64,000 bases of DNA from Cristatella mucedo (lineage: Eukaryota > Bryozoa > Phylactolaemata > Cristatellidae), in assembly GCA_009760855.2 (NCBI GenBank), contig WPIO01000127.1:298501-362500 (forward strand), read 5' to 3'. The position numbers and the translations under genes are program-made. Below, piece after piece: positions 1 through 10,975 of this stretch. The notes beneath the pieces are model-generated. The model searched no databases and had not been told where the DNA came from. It saw nothing but the letters and a program-made list of their open reading frames with translations. The number at the start of each line of letters is the position of its first letter. Positions within the stretch are counted from its first letter, which is position 1.

Positions 1-110
1 GTTTGAGCTTCACTGGCTCCCTCTCAAGCACCGAATTGATTACAAGATAAACTTTTCTGGCTACAGGTCACTTCAATCGCTTGCAGCAGCAAACTCTTTC
101 GACTTCCATG
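1..110 (+). mobile_element. LINE reverse-transcriptase C-terminal fragment (cut by window edge)
   Basis: The first bases translate as ELHWLPLKHRIDYKI, the conserved LHWLPVKxRIDxK stretch of the C-terminal domain of CR1/L2-type LINE polymerases. Short and decayed; the 5' side is outside the window. Confidence 0.6.
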
Positions 111-1284
111 CGTCTTCCAAGTGTGCTTTAGCGCCACCGGCTAATCGGTATCTAGTCAATGGTCCTCCAAATGACCTATAATGCTGTTCAGTCCATCATT
201 GATAGCTTTCACATTTCATCCGCTCTTGCACCACCTAATTGCAGAGTCATCTTTGACAGTAGTGGTTAATACTTTCTTCAGTTATATCTCCCTCAGAGTT
301 GATTTTAAAATGAATAAGCAGGTGATCTCTATTGTTCCAAAAATAGTAATGACAAAGAAATCGTGACTTGCAACATGAACTGCTAGCTTCAAGCTGCGGT
401 TATCACAGCTGACAAAAATCGACCTCCCATTTCTGGGCAGTCTTCTCTTTTGGACACCTGACGAGTGGCGAGACATTTATGCCGCGTCGTCGTAGCACAG
501 CCAGATAAGCCAAGCTTGTGTGGTCTAATAAAATTCCGGTGCTCAGCCACTGCACGTTGGCTCGCCCTTGACTCGTCGTAGCTGGCCGGGATCGCCCTTG
601 ACACTGGGCTGCCCGCCTGTGAATGGCAGGAAGAGGAGAGCTGACGCGAAGGGCGGGTGGAGCGCGGACGGAGGGGTGAACGGCCGTGTGATTGTTGAGC
701 TGCTAGCTTCAGCCGAATACACGGTTATTCAAGCCCCCATTGTGTTTCCGTGTCGTCGCGTGTGTGACGCCAGAGCTTCAAGCTGCAGCTTTGTTTAAAT
801 CTGTAAATATACTTAGCTATCTCAGCCAGCAATTTCCGAGTCCATTGAAAGAAGGACTTGCTTGAAATAAAGATTGGTATTCTCACATGATTTCTGTTAA
901 ATATGGAAAACCCATTTTATTTTTGGCACCCTTTGGCTTTGGCGCCTGGGGACATAAGCCCCCTCTACCCACCCCTAGTGACGCCTCTGAATACGTTTGA
1001 AGCGTGTACGGCAAGCCCCTCTAAGTGAACTTGGACGCACCTGGAAGAAATATGCTATCCTACCAGCTTATCGTGACATCATTACAGAAAAACAGGCCTG
1101 TGTAAGGCACACAAGCACGCGACCCTCATCATGCTCACCGACTATCAAGATTGAGCACATATGTACACATTTCTCGATACAAGGCGAGCGTGAGGAACAC
1201 CTTAAAAATAAAATGCACACACGTTTATTCGGCAAGATTGTATGTTAATGTACTCCGTGTATAATCCTGATACATTATGGCTTC
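111..1284. other. No gene seen; locally GC-rich 560-700
   Basis: Only short open frames without splice or homology support. The stretch around 560-700 is clearly richer in G and C than its surroundings but shows no recognisable domain. Confidence 0.4.
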
Positions 1285-1925
1285 CTGAGGCTAAAGAGAC
1301 TTGATCGGCTCTGCCAGCATATCTCCTGTTGAATGCGCACCAAAGCTATGTGTCCTATTCCAATTGACCTTTCTTTACACGACCACATCAGCTCGACAGT
1401 CAAGTCAGCCTAATTTCAGCTTCATAGCATTACTCAGATTCAAATTTGCTTATATAGGGTTAGTACGTCTACATTGGTCCATGCAATTGCGACATCTAGT
1501 TTCAACAGCCTTTGGCTCCAGCATACTTATCAGATTTACTCTTCCACCAAGCTAAGCACCCTACCACCTTTTTTTCTGAATCTAATCGTCCAACTACACT
1601 TCTACCAACCTAAAACCCATAGAGACCGCGCCTTTAGTTTGCATGCTCTCAAATCCACAAATTTGATTCCAACTAGCTTCACAACATCCCCTGTCTTGAA
1701 GGTATTTAAGAATAAGGCGAAACGAATCTGTATGTTGCAGCATTTCGTGGCTCCACGTGATTCATCCTTTGTGTGCTTATGCCTGCTGACGCTCTGCATG
1801 CTGCCACTGACCCTGCTAGCGTCACCTCTTACCTAATTATGCTTGTTGTAATTGAGCATGCACAAGGTGACCTTTCGATCGCACTTCCTTTGCAGAAAGT
1901 GTATAATGCCTAGAAAGACATTGAG
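1285..1925 (+). mobile_element. LINE-A copy, decayed
   Basis: Contains the family stretch encoding GSASISPVE near 1308 and the 3' tail block near 1890-1930 (CCTTTGCAGAAA, AAAGACATTGAG), with many changes. Present at the same place in both segmental copies, so it pre-dates the duplication. Confidence 0.65.
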
Positions 1926-2082
1926 CTATCTGACGGCGCTAAACAAATTTATTATCCGGCATCACAATATAAATGCAAATATTACACCGAGACATTTTAC
2001 ATTTTAATAAATCTGTTGAGCTCCAGATTCTTCATTGAGACTCGTCGCCGGAAGGAGAAGAATACAAAGCAAGGCACTTGGT

Positions 2083-2225
2083 TGGCTCAGCGGTCAAGGC
2101 GCTCACCTTTATCGACCTAGGTCAAGGTGAATGTAGTTGATGAATGAAGTTGTGGGGTGGAGCACCCCGGAACATGTGAAGCGCCTGATTCGAGATTGGG
2201 TTCTCTTTGGGCGCTAGGAAAATGA
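2083..2225 (+). mobile_element. SINE-1 copy, decayed
   Basis: TTGGCTCAGCGGTCAAGGCGCTC resembles a tRNA A box region, and the 3' block GAAGCGCCTGATTCGAGATT plus GGGCGCTA is the SINE-1/LINE-A tail. A counterpart at 21605-21752 in the other segmental copy dates it before the duplication. Confidence 0.55.
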
Positions 2226-2426
2226 GTTGTATTTTTTAGTCAGTTCAACCTGAGACAGAGATTGGAGTGTCTGCTTAGCCCAAATAGCAGGAGCGGAAGT
2301 TTCATGGTAGACCTCAATGTGAGGTCAACAGGAATTTGAACGCTCCGAAGGCAAATGATGTCAAAAGCGCCGTTACCCGCACCCGGGATAATAAAAGCAG
2401 CCAGGCGCATTCGGAAAGGAGAACAT

Positions 2427-2514
2427 CCGGGAAGGAGCGTCGCGGTCCGGAATGGATGCCGGGAAGGGGCGTCGCGGCCCGCAAATGATGTCGGGAACGG
2501 GCGTCGCTGTCAAG
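2427..2514. repeat. 32-bp tandem repeat, three units
   Basis: Units start at 2427, 2459 and 2491 with core CGGGAAGGRGCGTCGCGG. The homologous place in the other segmental copy (about 21885) has a single degenerate unit. Confidence 0.8.
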
Positions 2515-3477
2515 CTTTGTTTTTGGTAACTGCTGTAAACCAGTGTATTTACTGTATAGAGAATATAACGTTACAGTTATTAAAGAGTAAAGTATACGCG
2601 ACAAGCTTGATGAATCTTTCTTGTTTGCCAAAATTAACTCATCGCTGAGTGTTTCTCGTACCTCTAAGTATTACTCCGGACCTAACCTTGTACAAATCCG
2701 GGGAAAATATATTACGTCAGAATTGACGCAGCATGCATGAAAATGAGTATTTTCTGCTACCTTTAACGTCAATCGAAGGAAACGATTTATTCTCTAGTAA
2801 CAACTATTCAACTTACAATTTTCAAGGTAATGGCACAGTTACATAAATAAAAATATAAGAATATAAAAGGAATCCATCAAACAAGTGTATATATTAACAC
2901 GAAATGCAATGTAAACATAGCTCGAGATAAGATAGCCTCCTCGTATAATAGTTTTCTCAGTCTTATCGATTGGAATTGCTCCGAGATAATATTAGCTCCG
3001 TAGTTTGCAGTTACGTTCCTCATTTCACGAAAGCACGTCAAGTAAGGTGCTCCATCGTCTGTCGATAGGTCCCAAGGCTAATACTTTCTTGATTGCATTT
3101 GAGTAATCTTCAAGTAAACTCACTTTAGAATAAAAGCAAAATTAAGTGCATTGTTTACCACATAAAATGGAATCTCTTCGAAATTTCAAGCTCGCTTTAA
3201 TCCATGCTTACCCAGAAATCAATTCATTCCAGTAGCTAATCCGGTACCAAAAAAGTAGCTGCCGCTTGCAGATTTAACGCGTCGGCAAGTTACCGATTGC
3301 TGATGGTCGGGCATTCATACATCATTCGCAATCAATCCAGTGACATATTCCATGCACACAAGGCTAAGCACACAACCAGCAGCCCATCAGACACATCTTG
3401 ATCTTGGGCTCCCGACAGAGGAAAAGGAGGGGAGAAACAAGCTTTTCCTAGATAGATAAGAAATATTGCATACTCAC

Positions 3478-3672
3478 CAGTGCAGTCTCTGATATCCAGC
3501 CAAGTTCCGCTTATGCTGCATGTGAAGTTGAACGATGACGGATGGAAGGAGCTGTTAAACTCTAGGAGGTAACCATCCTGGCATTCAACAACGAGTTGAT
3601 CGCCGTATAACGTGCCGTAGTAAGCTATGCTTGCAGCTTGGTTAATCACTGGTGTTGTCGAACAAGTTGCCG
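3478..3672 (-). CDS. Sushi domain E, copy 1 (exon)
   Basis: 65-codon exon, acceptor TTTACAG, donor CACTG|GTGAGTA, phase 1-1. Reads ATCSTTPVINQAAS, LVVECQDGYLLEFNSS, FNFTCSISGTWLDIRDC. Paralogue of 22874-23068 with substitutions but an intact frame and both splice sites. Opposite-strand candidate exons at 4056-4437 sit between it and the rest of the sushi gene, so it could be a downstream exon across a 19-kb intron, part of a second gene copy, or an orphan duplicate. Confidence 0.78.
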
Positions 3673-3722
3673 CTGTAAAAAAGATACATCGCTGAAAGAT
3701 GTCTGAGAGACTTATCTTACCG

Positions 3723-3810
3723 ATGAGGCAAACAGAGAATTCACTTGGAAGCTTTCTCGCTGATTCATGAGGCAAACAGAGAATTCACTTGGAAGCTTTC
3801 TCGCTGATTC
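3723..3810. repeat. Perfect 44-bp tandem duplication
   Basis: Two identical adjacent copies (3723-3766 and 3767-3810) just upstream, in transcript sense, of the E exon acceptor. The paralogous place near 23.1 kb shows no such doubling. Confidence 0.85.
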
Positions 3811-4055
3811 CCCGATTTTCTCAGGTTAGCACATACAAGATGAGTTGTATAGGCCCAGACTCAGAAGGGAGTTAAACACGTCTTAAGGGAAATCTCGACA
3901 GAATGGACTCAGGGTACGGCAGTATAAAGCAGGATTATCAAAAGTCATGCGAGAGTATTATTCAGGATTAAGAGTAGGAATACGAACATTTTAAGCAGTG
4001 CATAGAGCCGCAAGAAGGGACATGCCTAATATATAAGGCTTGTGTCTGACCGCAG

Positions 4056-4193
4056 TCGCTCTCTGGCCCGATGCCGTTGGCTGGAAAGCAAACTGCTTCT
4101 CCGCCAGACCTGCCGTTGGATAATGGCTATTACCTCCCTCACGACGCCATCGTAGGTTGGGCCAGTACAGACGGAGATAAATCACATTACCAG
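4056..4193 (+). CDS. Candidate penultimate exon of an unrecognised plus-strand gene
   Basis: 46 codons between acceptor TGACCGCAG and donor CAG|GTACTC, phase 0 at both ends, with an in-frame stop just upstream of the acceptor. Reads SLSGPMPLAGKQTASPPDLP then LDNGYYLPHDAIVGWAS and DKSHYQ. It runs in frame into 4240-4437 if a 46-bp intron is removed. No family recognised; evidence is splice signals, matching phase and protein-like composition only. Confidence 0.35.
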
Positions 4194-4239
4194 GTACTCA
4201 GGTCTATCAAGAACCGCTGACTGAAAAGGTTTATTGCAG

Positions 4240-4437
4240 TCTCCTGAGGCGTCTAGCCTTCCAGTATCCAATGTTAGTGAGCTAAGCCGTTTCCAAAACC
4301 AGCTTTACCAACTCTTCGTCGTTCAGCAGCAGTCCCGGGATCACTCCTACGAGTCCCAAGTATCTATGCAAAGAGTCAAAATTGACCGGAGGCTTATCAA
4401 GCAGGCTGAGCCCAATTTTCAGCATCTGGTCCGCTAA
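4240..4437 (+). CDS. Candidate terminal exon of an unrecognised plus-strand gene
   Basis: 65 codons plus TAA after a good acceptor (TTTATTGCAG). Reads SPEASSLPVSNVSELSRF, then a Q-rich stretch QNQLYQLFVVQQQSRD, then VKIDRRLIKQAEPNFQHLVR. Composition looks like a hydrophilic, possibly helical C-terminus. A candidate AATAAA follows at about 4591. No family recognised and no further upstream exons found. Confidence 0.4.
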   Translation, partial: SPEASSLPVSNVSELSRFQNQLYQLFVVQQQSRDHSYESQVSMQRVKIDRRLIKQAEPNFQHLVR

Positions 4438-4875
4438 TTACGACTTTCCAGTGAAATTCAACAACCCCCCCATTGTAGCGTCTCTAAAATCTCTTTCATT
4501 TCTGCCATTTCGTTCTCCAAAAGCGTCACGTTTTTATCCCCTACGGTTATTAATTAAGTAATAACAATTACCTTGCATAGCACCTTTCGAGAAATAAATC
4601 TCTTCCTAGGTACTTTACATAGGCTGCATAGAAAGCATCGCCATTGGGTAATGAGAGCACATACAGTGTCAGCACACGTAAGGAGCTGTAATTTAAAGTA
4701 ACTAGCCTCCATCAGCAACTCCAAAAAGCCAAAAGGAATAAGTGTTAGCAACTCAGGACAGTTTTCAATAGCCAAATACAAACTCATTCTACTTTCGATA
4801 TGCATACGGTAACCAAAAAAACTTCACATGTGCCATATTCTGGAGCAGGAGAGTAAATATAGTCATGCACTTGTG

Positions 4876-4925
4876 TAGAAGTAGCAGCTCAGGACCTTTT
4901 GAGCGGTCCTCAGCTGCTACTTCTA
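4876..4925. repeat. 21-bp inverted repeat at a LINE-B 5' junction
   Basis: Arms 4876-4896 and 4905-4925 are complementary at 20 of 21 positions with an 8-nt loop. The right arm is LINE-B sequence, and the left arm is its reverse complement placed at the truncated 5' end. Confidence 0.8.
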
Positions 4926-5115
4926 TGCCACTCACTACCTCAACTGCACTGCTGACCCTGCTATGCTTCCCACATTCTCTTTGTTGCGTGAGACGAAGTC
5001 TGTTGACTACCGAATGCGTACCGAAAGCCGCGTAGGCTGTGAGTGTGCTATATAAAACTCTCCTGCGTAACACCCACATAGTCTTTATGACTTTGTGGAG
5101 TTACAGACGGAGATA
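4897..5115 (+). mobile_element. LINE-B 3' end, 5'-truncated
   Basis: Carries the family 3' block, including GACTTTGTGGAGTTACAGAC followed by GGAGATACATCA, also seen near 18.8, 26.5, 30.3 kb and, inverted, 28.4 and 63.7 kb. Confidence 0.75.
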
Positions 5116-5312
5116 CATCAAGTCATGTAGATGTAGATGTATACTTGTATAGCCGAGTCATATGGATGTAGATGTAGGTTTTCAAAGTCACGTGCTCGCT
5201 TAGTCATGCAGATGTAGATTTATATGTTAAGTCATGTACTCGTATAGTAATGCAGATGTAGATGTATAGTCATGTAGATCTTGAAACATACTCATGTAGA
5301 TCTTGAAACATT
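5104..5312. repeat. Degenerate minisatellite based on CATGTAGATGTAGATGTATA
   Basis: Irregular repeats of a GTAGATGTA-rich unit after the LINE-B end, closing with two adjacent 22-bp copies of TCATGTAGATCTTGAAACAT plus AC from 5270. Confidence 0.65.
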
Positions 5313-7462
5313 TTCATTGCCTTTAATGGCAGACTTGTAAGACCACTTGCAATAGTCTCTTGATGCAGAGTGATGTTCTGGTTCACTAAATGTGCTTTAT
5401 ATATCCAGCCTAGGAATTTGGCCGAGACCTGGATTAATTTGCCTCCCGTTATGCGGCTCTGCACAAGCTACGCAGTGCTGGAAGTCAGTGCAGCGCAATG
5501 CTCTGCATCAGGATAGCATTGGAAAATGACCTAGGCTTAAGCAAAATGGCTACCTCCGCACAAGTAGCTGTAGTCTGCTGCTAGATTACATTCGGCTGTT
5601 AACTAGAGAACATGTACCAGCAGTAATAGGAAAACACTTCAAAAAATTGAAGTGCATCATTTGGAATATGACTCCGTGAGTGAACGCAATGTGTCCTTCG
5701 TGATACGAGAGCTCACTGCCGGCGGTATCGCTTCGCTGATTCTTAGTGGAAATACAATACTGTACGTGAATGTAAGCGTGTATTACACTTCACTCCCGGG
5801 TATACTGTTCGCGGAAGATAATGCTGTGCCATCTTGCCGCGCGACGGAAAGGCGGACTTTCTTGCTTCAATTAGCCGATTTCTTGTATCTTTAGGTCTAA
5901 TGGGATGAGACAGCTAGGAATTAATTTCATTTGAAAAACATAGAAAATGAATTGCATATGTTCAAACATAGGTATGCTATGCACTCTCGTCGTAGAAATA
6001 GAAATTTGCATTTTGCGATGAATTATGAGAAACTCTCGCGCTTTTCATCCGTGCTTTATTTAGTTACCGCTAGTTACTTTATTTAGTTACCGCGAGTCAC
6101 TTTATTTAGTTACCGCGAGTCACTTTATTTAGTTACCGCTAGTCACTTTATTTAGTAGACGAAATGTCCTCATTTATAATTCATCGGAACGGAAAAATCA
6201 ACTAAAAATAAAAATTCCCAAGCACAATCGCTAGTCTGGTTTTAGTACTTACTTGCAGTAGAATTATTAATGACCACAACCATTGCAGCAACAGCTGAAA
6301 AATCAAATCATTGCGTTAGTAAATATGTGGCTATGTCAATTCTACAATCAATAATATCTTAAAACAAAGTAATGTACATAGCACCCTATGAGAACGAAAA
6401 GTGTATCCAGGGCATTTACGGATCGCTGAAACAAAAGCAATAAACAAAGCTTTATCACATGTAAGATGCCACGGTTCGACAGGCATATCCAACTATTAGT
6501 TAAAATCTTAAGACAAGCGTGCTAAATTGAATGCAAGGCAGTAACGGCCAAGGTTTAGTAGAAGCCACGGCTGGTAATATGGCCTGAAGGCTGTTCGCTG
6601 AGACGCAGGAAAACACAGAGACACGGTCTATAGTTTCGCATTGATTTCAAAAGATAGCGGATCATTGTAGCCAGTTAAGGTAGTGTGAAGAAAGTTATCG
6701 ACTAGATTGCTACGGGGCTTTTAGATTGGTGTTAGCTAAAGCGGAACGATCTTTTAGGCTTCCTAACCATCACACTCTACCGTCTTCGTCCACCCAGACT
6801 GAATAAGTTTTTCTATTCACGCAGGTCTAGATTTTGCGAAGTTAGCAAAGTTGCCACGCGAGTGCTAGCTCTAAGAATTTACGTATCACGATAGCCCTTG
6901 GACGGCGCGAATGACCTCCTTCCACAGACTTTAGCCAGCCGTGAGGCAGAATTGTGGATTTGTTGTGGACGTAGAAGATCTTGAACTCTAACGGAGCCCT
7001 CAAAGCCTTCCAGTCCTCTTTAAAAGGCCATCAATGACAGGAGGCGCGGACCGTCCCGAAGATACGTATATATTTCGCAAGAGCAGTTATAAACTGCAGT
7101 TGCTATTTGAAAGTCAGCAAAGTTCAATATCCTAAGGGGACCCTCAAGCTTGAACTTGCTTTGTTTTTTAAGCCAGCCGTGCAGAGAGGTCCGAAACAAA
7201 TGCTAAGCGATTTCGTAGTTAGCCTGCCATAGAATAAATTAGAGTAATTCTATTTCGATGTTAATCTGTTTTCACGAGTCTACCTGTCAGAAGAGCTTTC
7301 TCCAAATGTAGATGGCGAAAAGACTGCGATTCTTGAAGAAAAAAATGCGATACTTCCAAACAAGTTGTTAGAAAAACACAACTGTTCATCTGAGCCCTGC
7401 TGAACAAGCTTTAGAAAGAAAATATTTATAATTTGAATAGCATGAGCAATAGAGATAACAGT
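5313..7462. other. No gene recognised
   Basis: AT-rich DNA with short unsupported frames. Only the 23-bp tandem repeat at 6054-6156 stands out. Confidence 0.4.
6054..6156. repeat. 23-bp tandem repeat, about 4.5 units
   Basis: Units at 6054, 6077, 6100, 6123 and a partial at 6146, core CTTTATTTAGTTACCGCGAG; units differ at one or two positions. Confidence 0.9.
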
Positions 7463-7747
7463 TGTAATAATGATACAATTGATAAAGTGCCCTCAGAGAA
7501 CTCAATCTCTCTCTCTCTAGGCGCTTTACATTTGCAGCAAAGGGAAATGCAATTGAACGGTGAGTAATATCATGCTTGATAAAGAAACCAAATAATTAAC
7601 ATGGTTTGGGGTGACATGTACTGGGTCTGCATGTAAATGTGGTTAGTCGCAGAATGCACAGTGTCAGTACGTGTATGTAGATGAAGGACGAATCGCAGGG
7701 ACACACTAAATGCTGTCCTAAATAGGTGTATTTTTGTGTTCTTAAAG
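7463..7747 (-). mobile_element. LINE-A 3' end fragment
   Basis: Reverse complement of the LINE-A tail (ACTTTATCAATTG, then TAAAGCGCC) and 3' untranslated region with the HinDIII-like spaced ATGC motifs of the family. 5'-truncated, without coding sequence of note. Confidence 0.7.
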
Positions 7748-7837
7748 GGAAGCCGTACCCCAGAATAGGGGAAAGTTCTTGCACATAGTGCAGACCAGTT
7801 TGCTTGACAGCTTCAGAGGCTAGCAGTGCTTGATACC

Positions 7838-8787
7838 TTACTAGTTATGGGCAAACCTAGTGTTATTCAGAAATTGGAAAGGCTGACTTTCAAAATTGGC
7901 TCTGCCAGCATATCTCCAGTTGCATCAGCTCGAAATCTAGGTGTCATATTCCAAAGCGACCTCTCGTTAGACGACCACATCAGCTCCACAGTCAAATCAG
8001 CCTATTTTCAGCTTCATAACATTGCTAAAATTAGGGCTTGTTTAGATAAGGATACCACGTCCAAGTTGGTCCATGCATTCGTGACATCTCGTCTCGACTT
8101 CTGCAACTCACTGCTTACTGGCCTACCAGCATGTGCGATCAGGCGATTGCAGCTGGTGCAAAACTCTGCAGCTAGGCTTGTCTGTCGTGAGCGTCGCAGT
8201 TGCCACATTACTCCACTTCTCGCCGACCTGCACTGGTTACCAGTCAAGCAACGGATTGACTTCAAGGTTTTGTCGCTCACTTTTAGGTCTCTTCATTCTA
8301 TGGCTCCAGCCTATCTTTCAGATATAATACCCCATCAGGCAAAGCATCGTACCACTCGCTTTTCGGAATCCAACAGTCTAGAAATACCTCGTACAAACCT
8401 TAAATCCTTTGGAGACCGTGCATTTAGCTCGTATGCTCCCACAGCCTGGAACTCCCTCCCGACCTGCGTCAGAACATCCCCTGACCTGACCACATTTAAA
8501 AGAAACTTAAAAACATACCTATTTAGGACAGCATTTAGTGGGTCCTTGTGATTCGTCCTCGATGTGCTTATGCGTGCTGACACTGTTCATGCTGCCACTA
8601 ACCACATTTGCATGCTGACCAAGTGCATGTAACCCCTAACCATGTTATTCATTTTGTTTGTTTTTCAAGCATGATTTTACTTACTATTCTATTGCGTATC
8701 ACTTTGCAGCAAATGTAAAGCGCCTAGAAAGAGATTAAGTTCTCTGAGGGCGCTTTATCAAGTGCAATATTATTATTATTATTATTA
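7838..8787 (+). mobile_element. LINE-A, young 5'-truncated copy with target-site duplication
   Basis: Open frame 7838-8551 encodes the C-terminal part of a CR1/L2-type reverse transcriptase: LGVIFQSDLSLDDHI, SRLDFCNSLLTGLP, RLQLVQNSAARLV, LHWLPVKQRIDFKVL, FGDRAFSSYAPTAWNSLP. A 3' UTR and (ATT)n tail follow. TTGATACC flanks both ends (7830-7837 and 8788-8795), the expected duplication of target-primed insertion. Nearly identical to 53264-54170. Confidence 0.88.
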
Positions 8788-8854
8788 TTGATACCGGCCA
8801 ATTGGGATACTTGGACTAGGTACTAGGTTGGGTAGGATACTTGGGATCACTTAA

Positions 8855-9475
8855 TTTGACATGGAGTCTTCGAATTACATTCTGACTTCACACGGAAGTG
8901 AGTTTCAGGATTTGGAAGCATGTGAACTTAATGAATGGTTTCCTAAAGACTTGGGAGTCGTACGAGGTATAAGTAAACGATTCGATTTCGAAAAGCCAGT
9001 GGTACGAAGCTGAGAACGCAGGGGAGTAGATGTAAATATAACAACTAATAAATACTAGATGATTTAACTGCCTCCTTTGTATAGCTACAGAAGAGCCTTT
9101 ATGGCTATCACCACCACTTGCAGCGGCGATAAAGAATCACCTACCGCTATATGCGATTCCGCGACCTCGGAGCTGAGGTCGTGAAAAGCACCAGCCTTGG
9201 ACCCAGTGTGCCATCACGACTCGCCGATTTGATAAGTTGGATGGAGCCAAATAATGAAGGAAATTAAACTTGAGTGGCTGAGCCTTGAAGTTAATGCCCT
9301 GCTTGACTGTAAGGCAGGACAGGTCGGAGAGAAGTAATGTGATTAGGCAACTTTGAGGCTCACGACAGATAAACTGCTGAGTTGTGCACCAGCTGTAAGC
9401 CACTGATTGCCCAGGCCGGTAGATTAGCAATCAGTGAGTTACAGAAGTCAAGACGGGATGTCAAAAAAGCATGTA
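8855..9475 (-). mobile_element. LINE-A fragment interrupted by SINE-2
   Basis: Two antisense LINE-A pieces (about 8855-9050 and 9223-9475) encode successive parts of the polymerase C-terminus (for example LHYLAPSNLS and LTVKQGINFK on the minus strand). A SINE-2 separates them. Decayed by stops. Confidence 0.65.
9050..9222 (-). mobile_element. SINE-2 copy inside LINE-A
   Basis: Shares with 20865-21056 and 52590-52790 the block AAGAGCCTTTAYGGCTATCACCACC (written here in two parts: AAGAGCCTTTA and GGCTATCACCACC), the GGCGATAAAGAATC block, and a degenerate B box. Confidence 0.65.
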
Positions 9476-9671
9476 CAAATTCACATGTGGTATACCACCA
9501 CGTCCTGGAATGCCAGGTATAGGCTTATCTCACTACCACCACGCAAGGGAATGTCCCTAGCACGCTCTCATTGTTTATAAAATATCCAGAACAGCAATGC
9601 CGGCTCAGTCCTCGAGCTTTCGAGAAGTTGAAGACGGAGACAGCAACGTGCAAGCATTTGCATTTACGGTT

Positions 9672-9708
9672 ATGTCATGTATCTCAGTCTGTAAATCCGC
9701 AAAGCCAC
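9672..9708 (-). mobile_element. LINE-B tail scrap
   Basis: TGTATCTCAGTCTGTAAATC matches the reverse complement of the LINE-B 3' terminus with a few changes. Short, so tentative. Confidence 0.35.
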
Positions 9709-9935
9709 TAAGAGTGAGTGAAGGAAAAAGGAATCTGGGAGATAGTTTGGAATGATCTCTGTATCTAATCCAACTTATGTAGCAATGGCCGATTTGAAGA
9801 ACTTGAGTACGATCGTTTTTCCCAGAGAAGAGTAGAAACTCTCAGTTATGGCTGCAGTAAGTTGGTCCGAAGTTGACGGCCACAGAGATGATGGTGTAGG
9901 GTCTCCAGGAGACGAGTTATTTTTACTAGACCTAA

Positions 9936-10160
9936 TTAAGGTATGCTAGATTGCACGAAGAAACGTCGGACAACGCCTTTATCGACGACGTTGGGCTTCC
10001 AGACCCTAGCATTAATAATACATAGACTCGGCGCTTCGACATATTCGGCTTCCTCTTCGATCGCGGCTAAACGTGGCTCCGGTCGTGCAGTCATCTGGTC
10101 ATTAGACAGTAAGTTTGCTGTGGGGGCGAAGTCTAGATCGATATCTATTGTTATTATATC
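9936..10160 (-). CDS. Candidate terminal exon, unrecognised
   Basis: Minus-strand open frame ending in TAA near 9936. The coding-looking part reads DIDLDFAPTANLLSNDQMTA then RPEPRLAAIEEEAEYVEAPS and VWKPNVVDKGVVRRFF, possibly after an acceptor AACAATAG near 10140. Local GC is higher than in the flanks. The opposite strand is also open, which weakens the case. No family recognised. Confidence 0.22.
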   Translation of the reverse strand, partial: DIITIDIDLDFAPTANLLSNDQMTARPEPRLAAIEEEAEYVEAPSLCIINARVWKPNVVDKGVVRRFFVQSSIP

Positions 10161-10335
10161 CATAAATACTATTCGTGATTTGTTTGTGAAAGCCCGCGTC
10201 AAACAACTATTGTTAAGAGTCTTGGTGACCATGGGGGGTATTATTGTGCTTAGTGTTTGTTCATGACACACCTTAAAGTGCGAGTTGGGTTCACCCATCA
10301 TTTTTCAGCAAGGATTCAATGCTCGTTATTGCAGG

Positions 10336-10412
10336 ACATGGCTCTCTCTCTCTTTCTGTGTGTTCTTCTCTCTCTGTGTCCTTCTCTCTTTCTCTCTTTC
10401 TTTTTCTCGTTC
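10336..10412. repeat. CT-rich low-complexity tract
   Basis: Interrupted CTCT/TCTTT run on the plus strand. Confidence 0.85.
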
Positions 10413-10975
10413 ACGTTAGGTCAGATCATTCTCTGAGCGAAAATATTTTTAGACGGAAGCTGAACCTTAGCTTTCAGAAGGCATTTCAGCTAGCCACCGG
10501 AAGTGTTGAATAGCACGTTTAATTTCCCTTGCTCAATCGCTCAGACAGCCGAGAGTTGGCTTACTGTCTTCAAAACGCACCCAAATAATTTTAAGTATTT
10601 ATTGACTCATGAACATAAGTTTTTTGGTGGTACTAGTTCAGTCCTCATAACAGCAGCTTCATTATTTTAATTATCTGGCAGATAATTATTCCACATATTT
10701 TGTGTCCGGCTGTCTACAAACAATCAAGATATCGATCCTTAAAATAAAATTCAACGAATGTCCTTACGGTAGGCTAGTACATCCCGCGCTACAGTGAACT
10801 GTCCACGTATCTGAAAAGCATCACGGAAAATAAAATTCAAAGTTTAATTATTGGATGCAACTACCGTTCTAAAAATCGTGGACGTAAAGGTTTCTGTAAG
10901 GAAAAGTCGTGTATATTTCCGGATGTTTCAAGATGCTTCCCGTAGAAGGCTACTATTTTTATTTATCATTTGTAG

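Larger units (their letters stand above)
1285..4000. repeat. Segmental duplication, copy 1 (pairs with 20640-23365)
   Basis: Collinear similarity with 20640-23365: a decayed LINE-A, a decayed SINE-1, non-coding sequence, the E sushi exon and about 300 bp beyond it (for example AGGGAAATCTCGA near 3887 and 23237, ATTTTAAGCAGT near 3988 and 23349). Divergence is substantial with many indels, so the event is old. Confidence 0.75.

Noticed and set aside
3332-3775. Reading the sushi frame at 3.3-3.8 kb as one uninterrupted 147-codon gene
   Set aside because: Clear acceptor and donor at the domain edges match the paralogue at 22.9 kb; the extensions are intron, and the 5' extension includes a tandem-duplicated 44-bp unit.
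5104-6156. Regularly spaced repeats at 5.1-6.2 kb considered as a CRISPR-like array
   Set aside because: Adjacent tandem units without unique spacers in evidently eukaryotic DNA; they are minisatellites.
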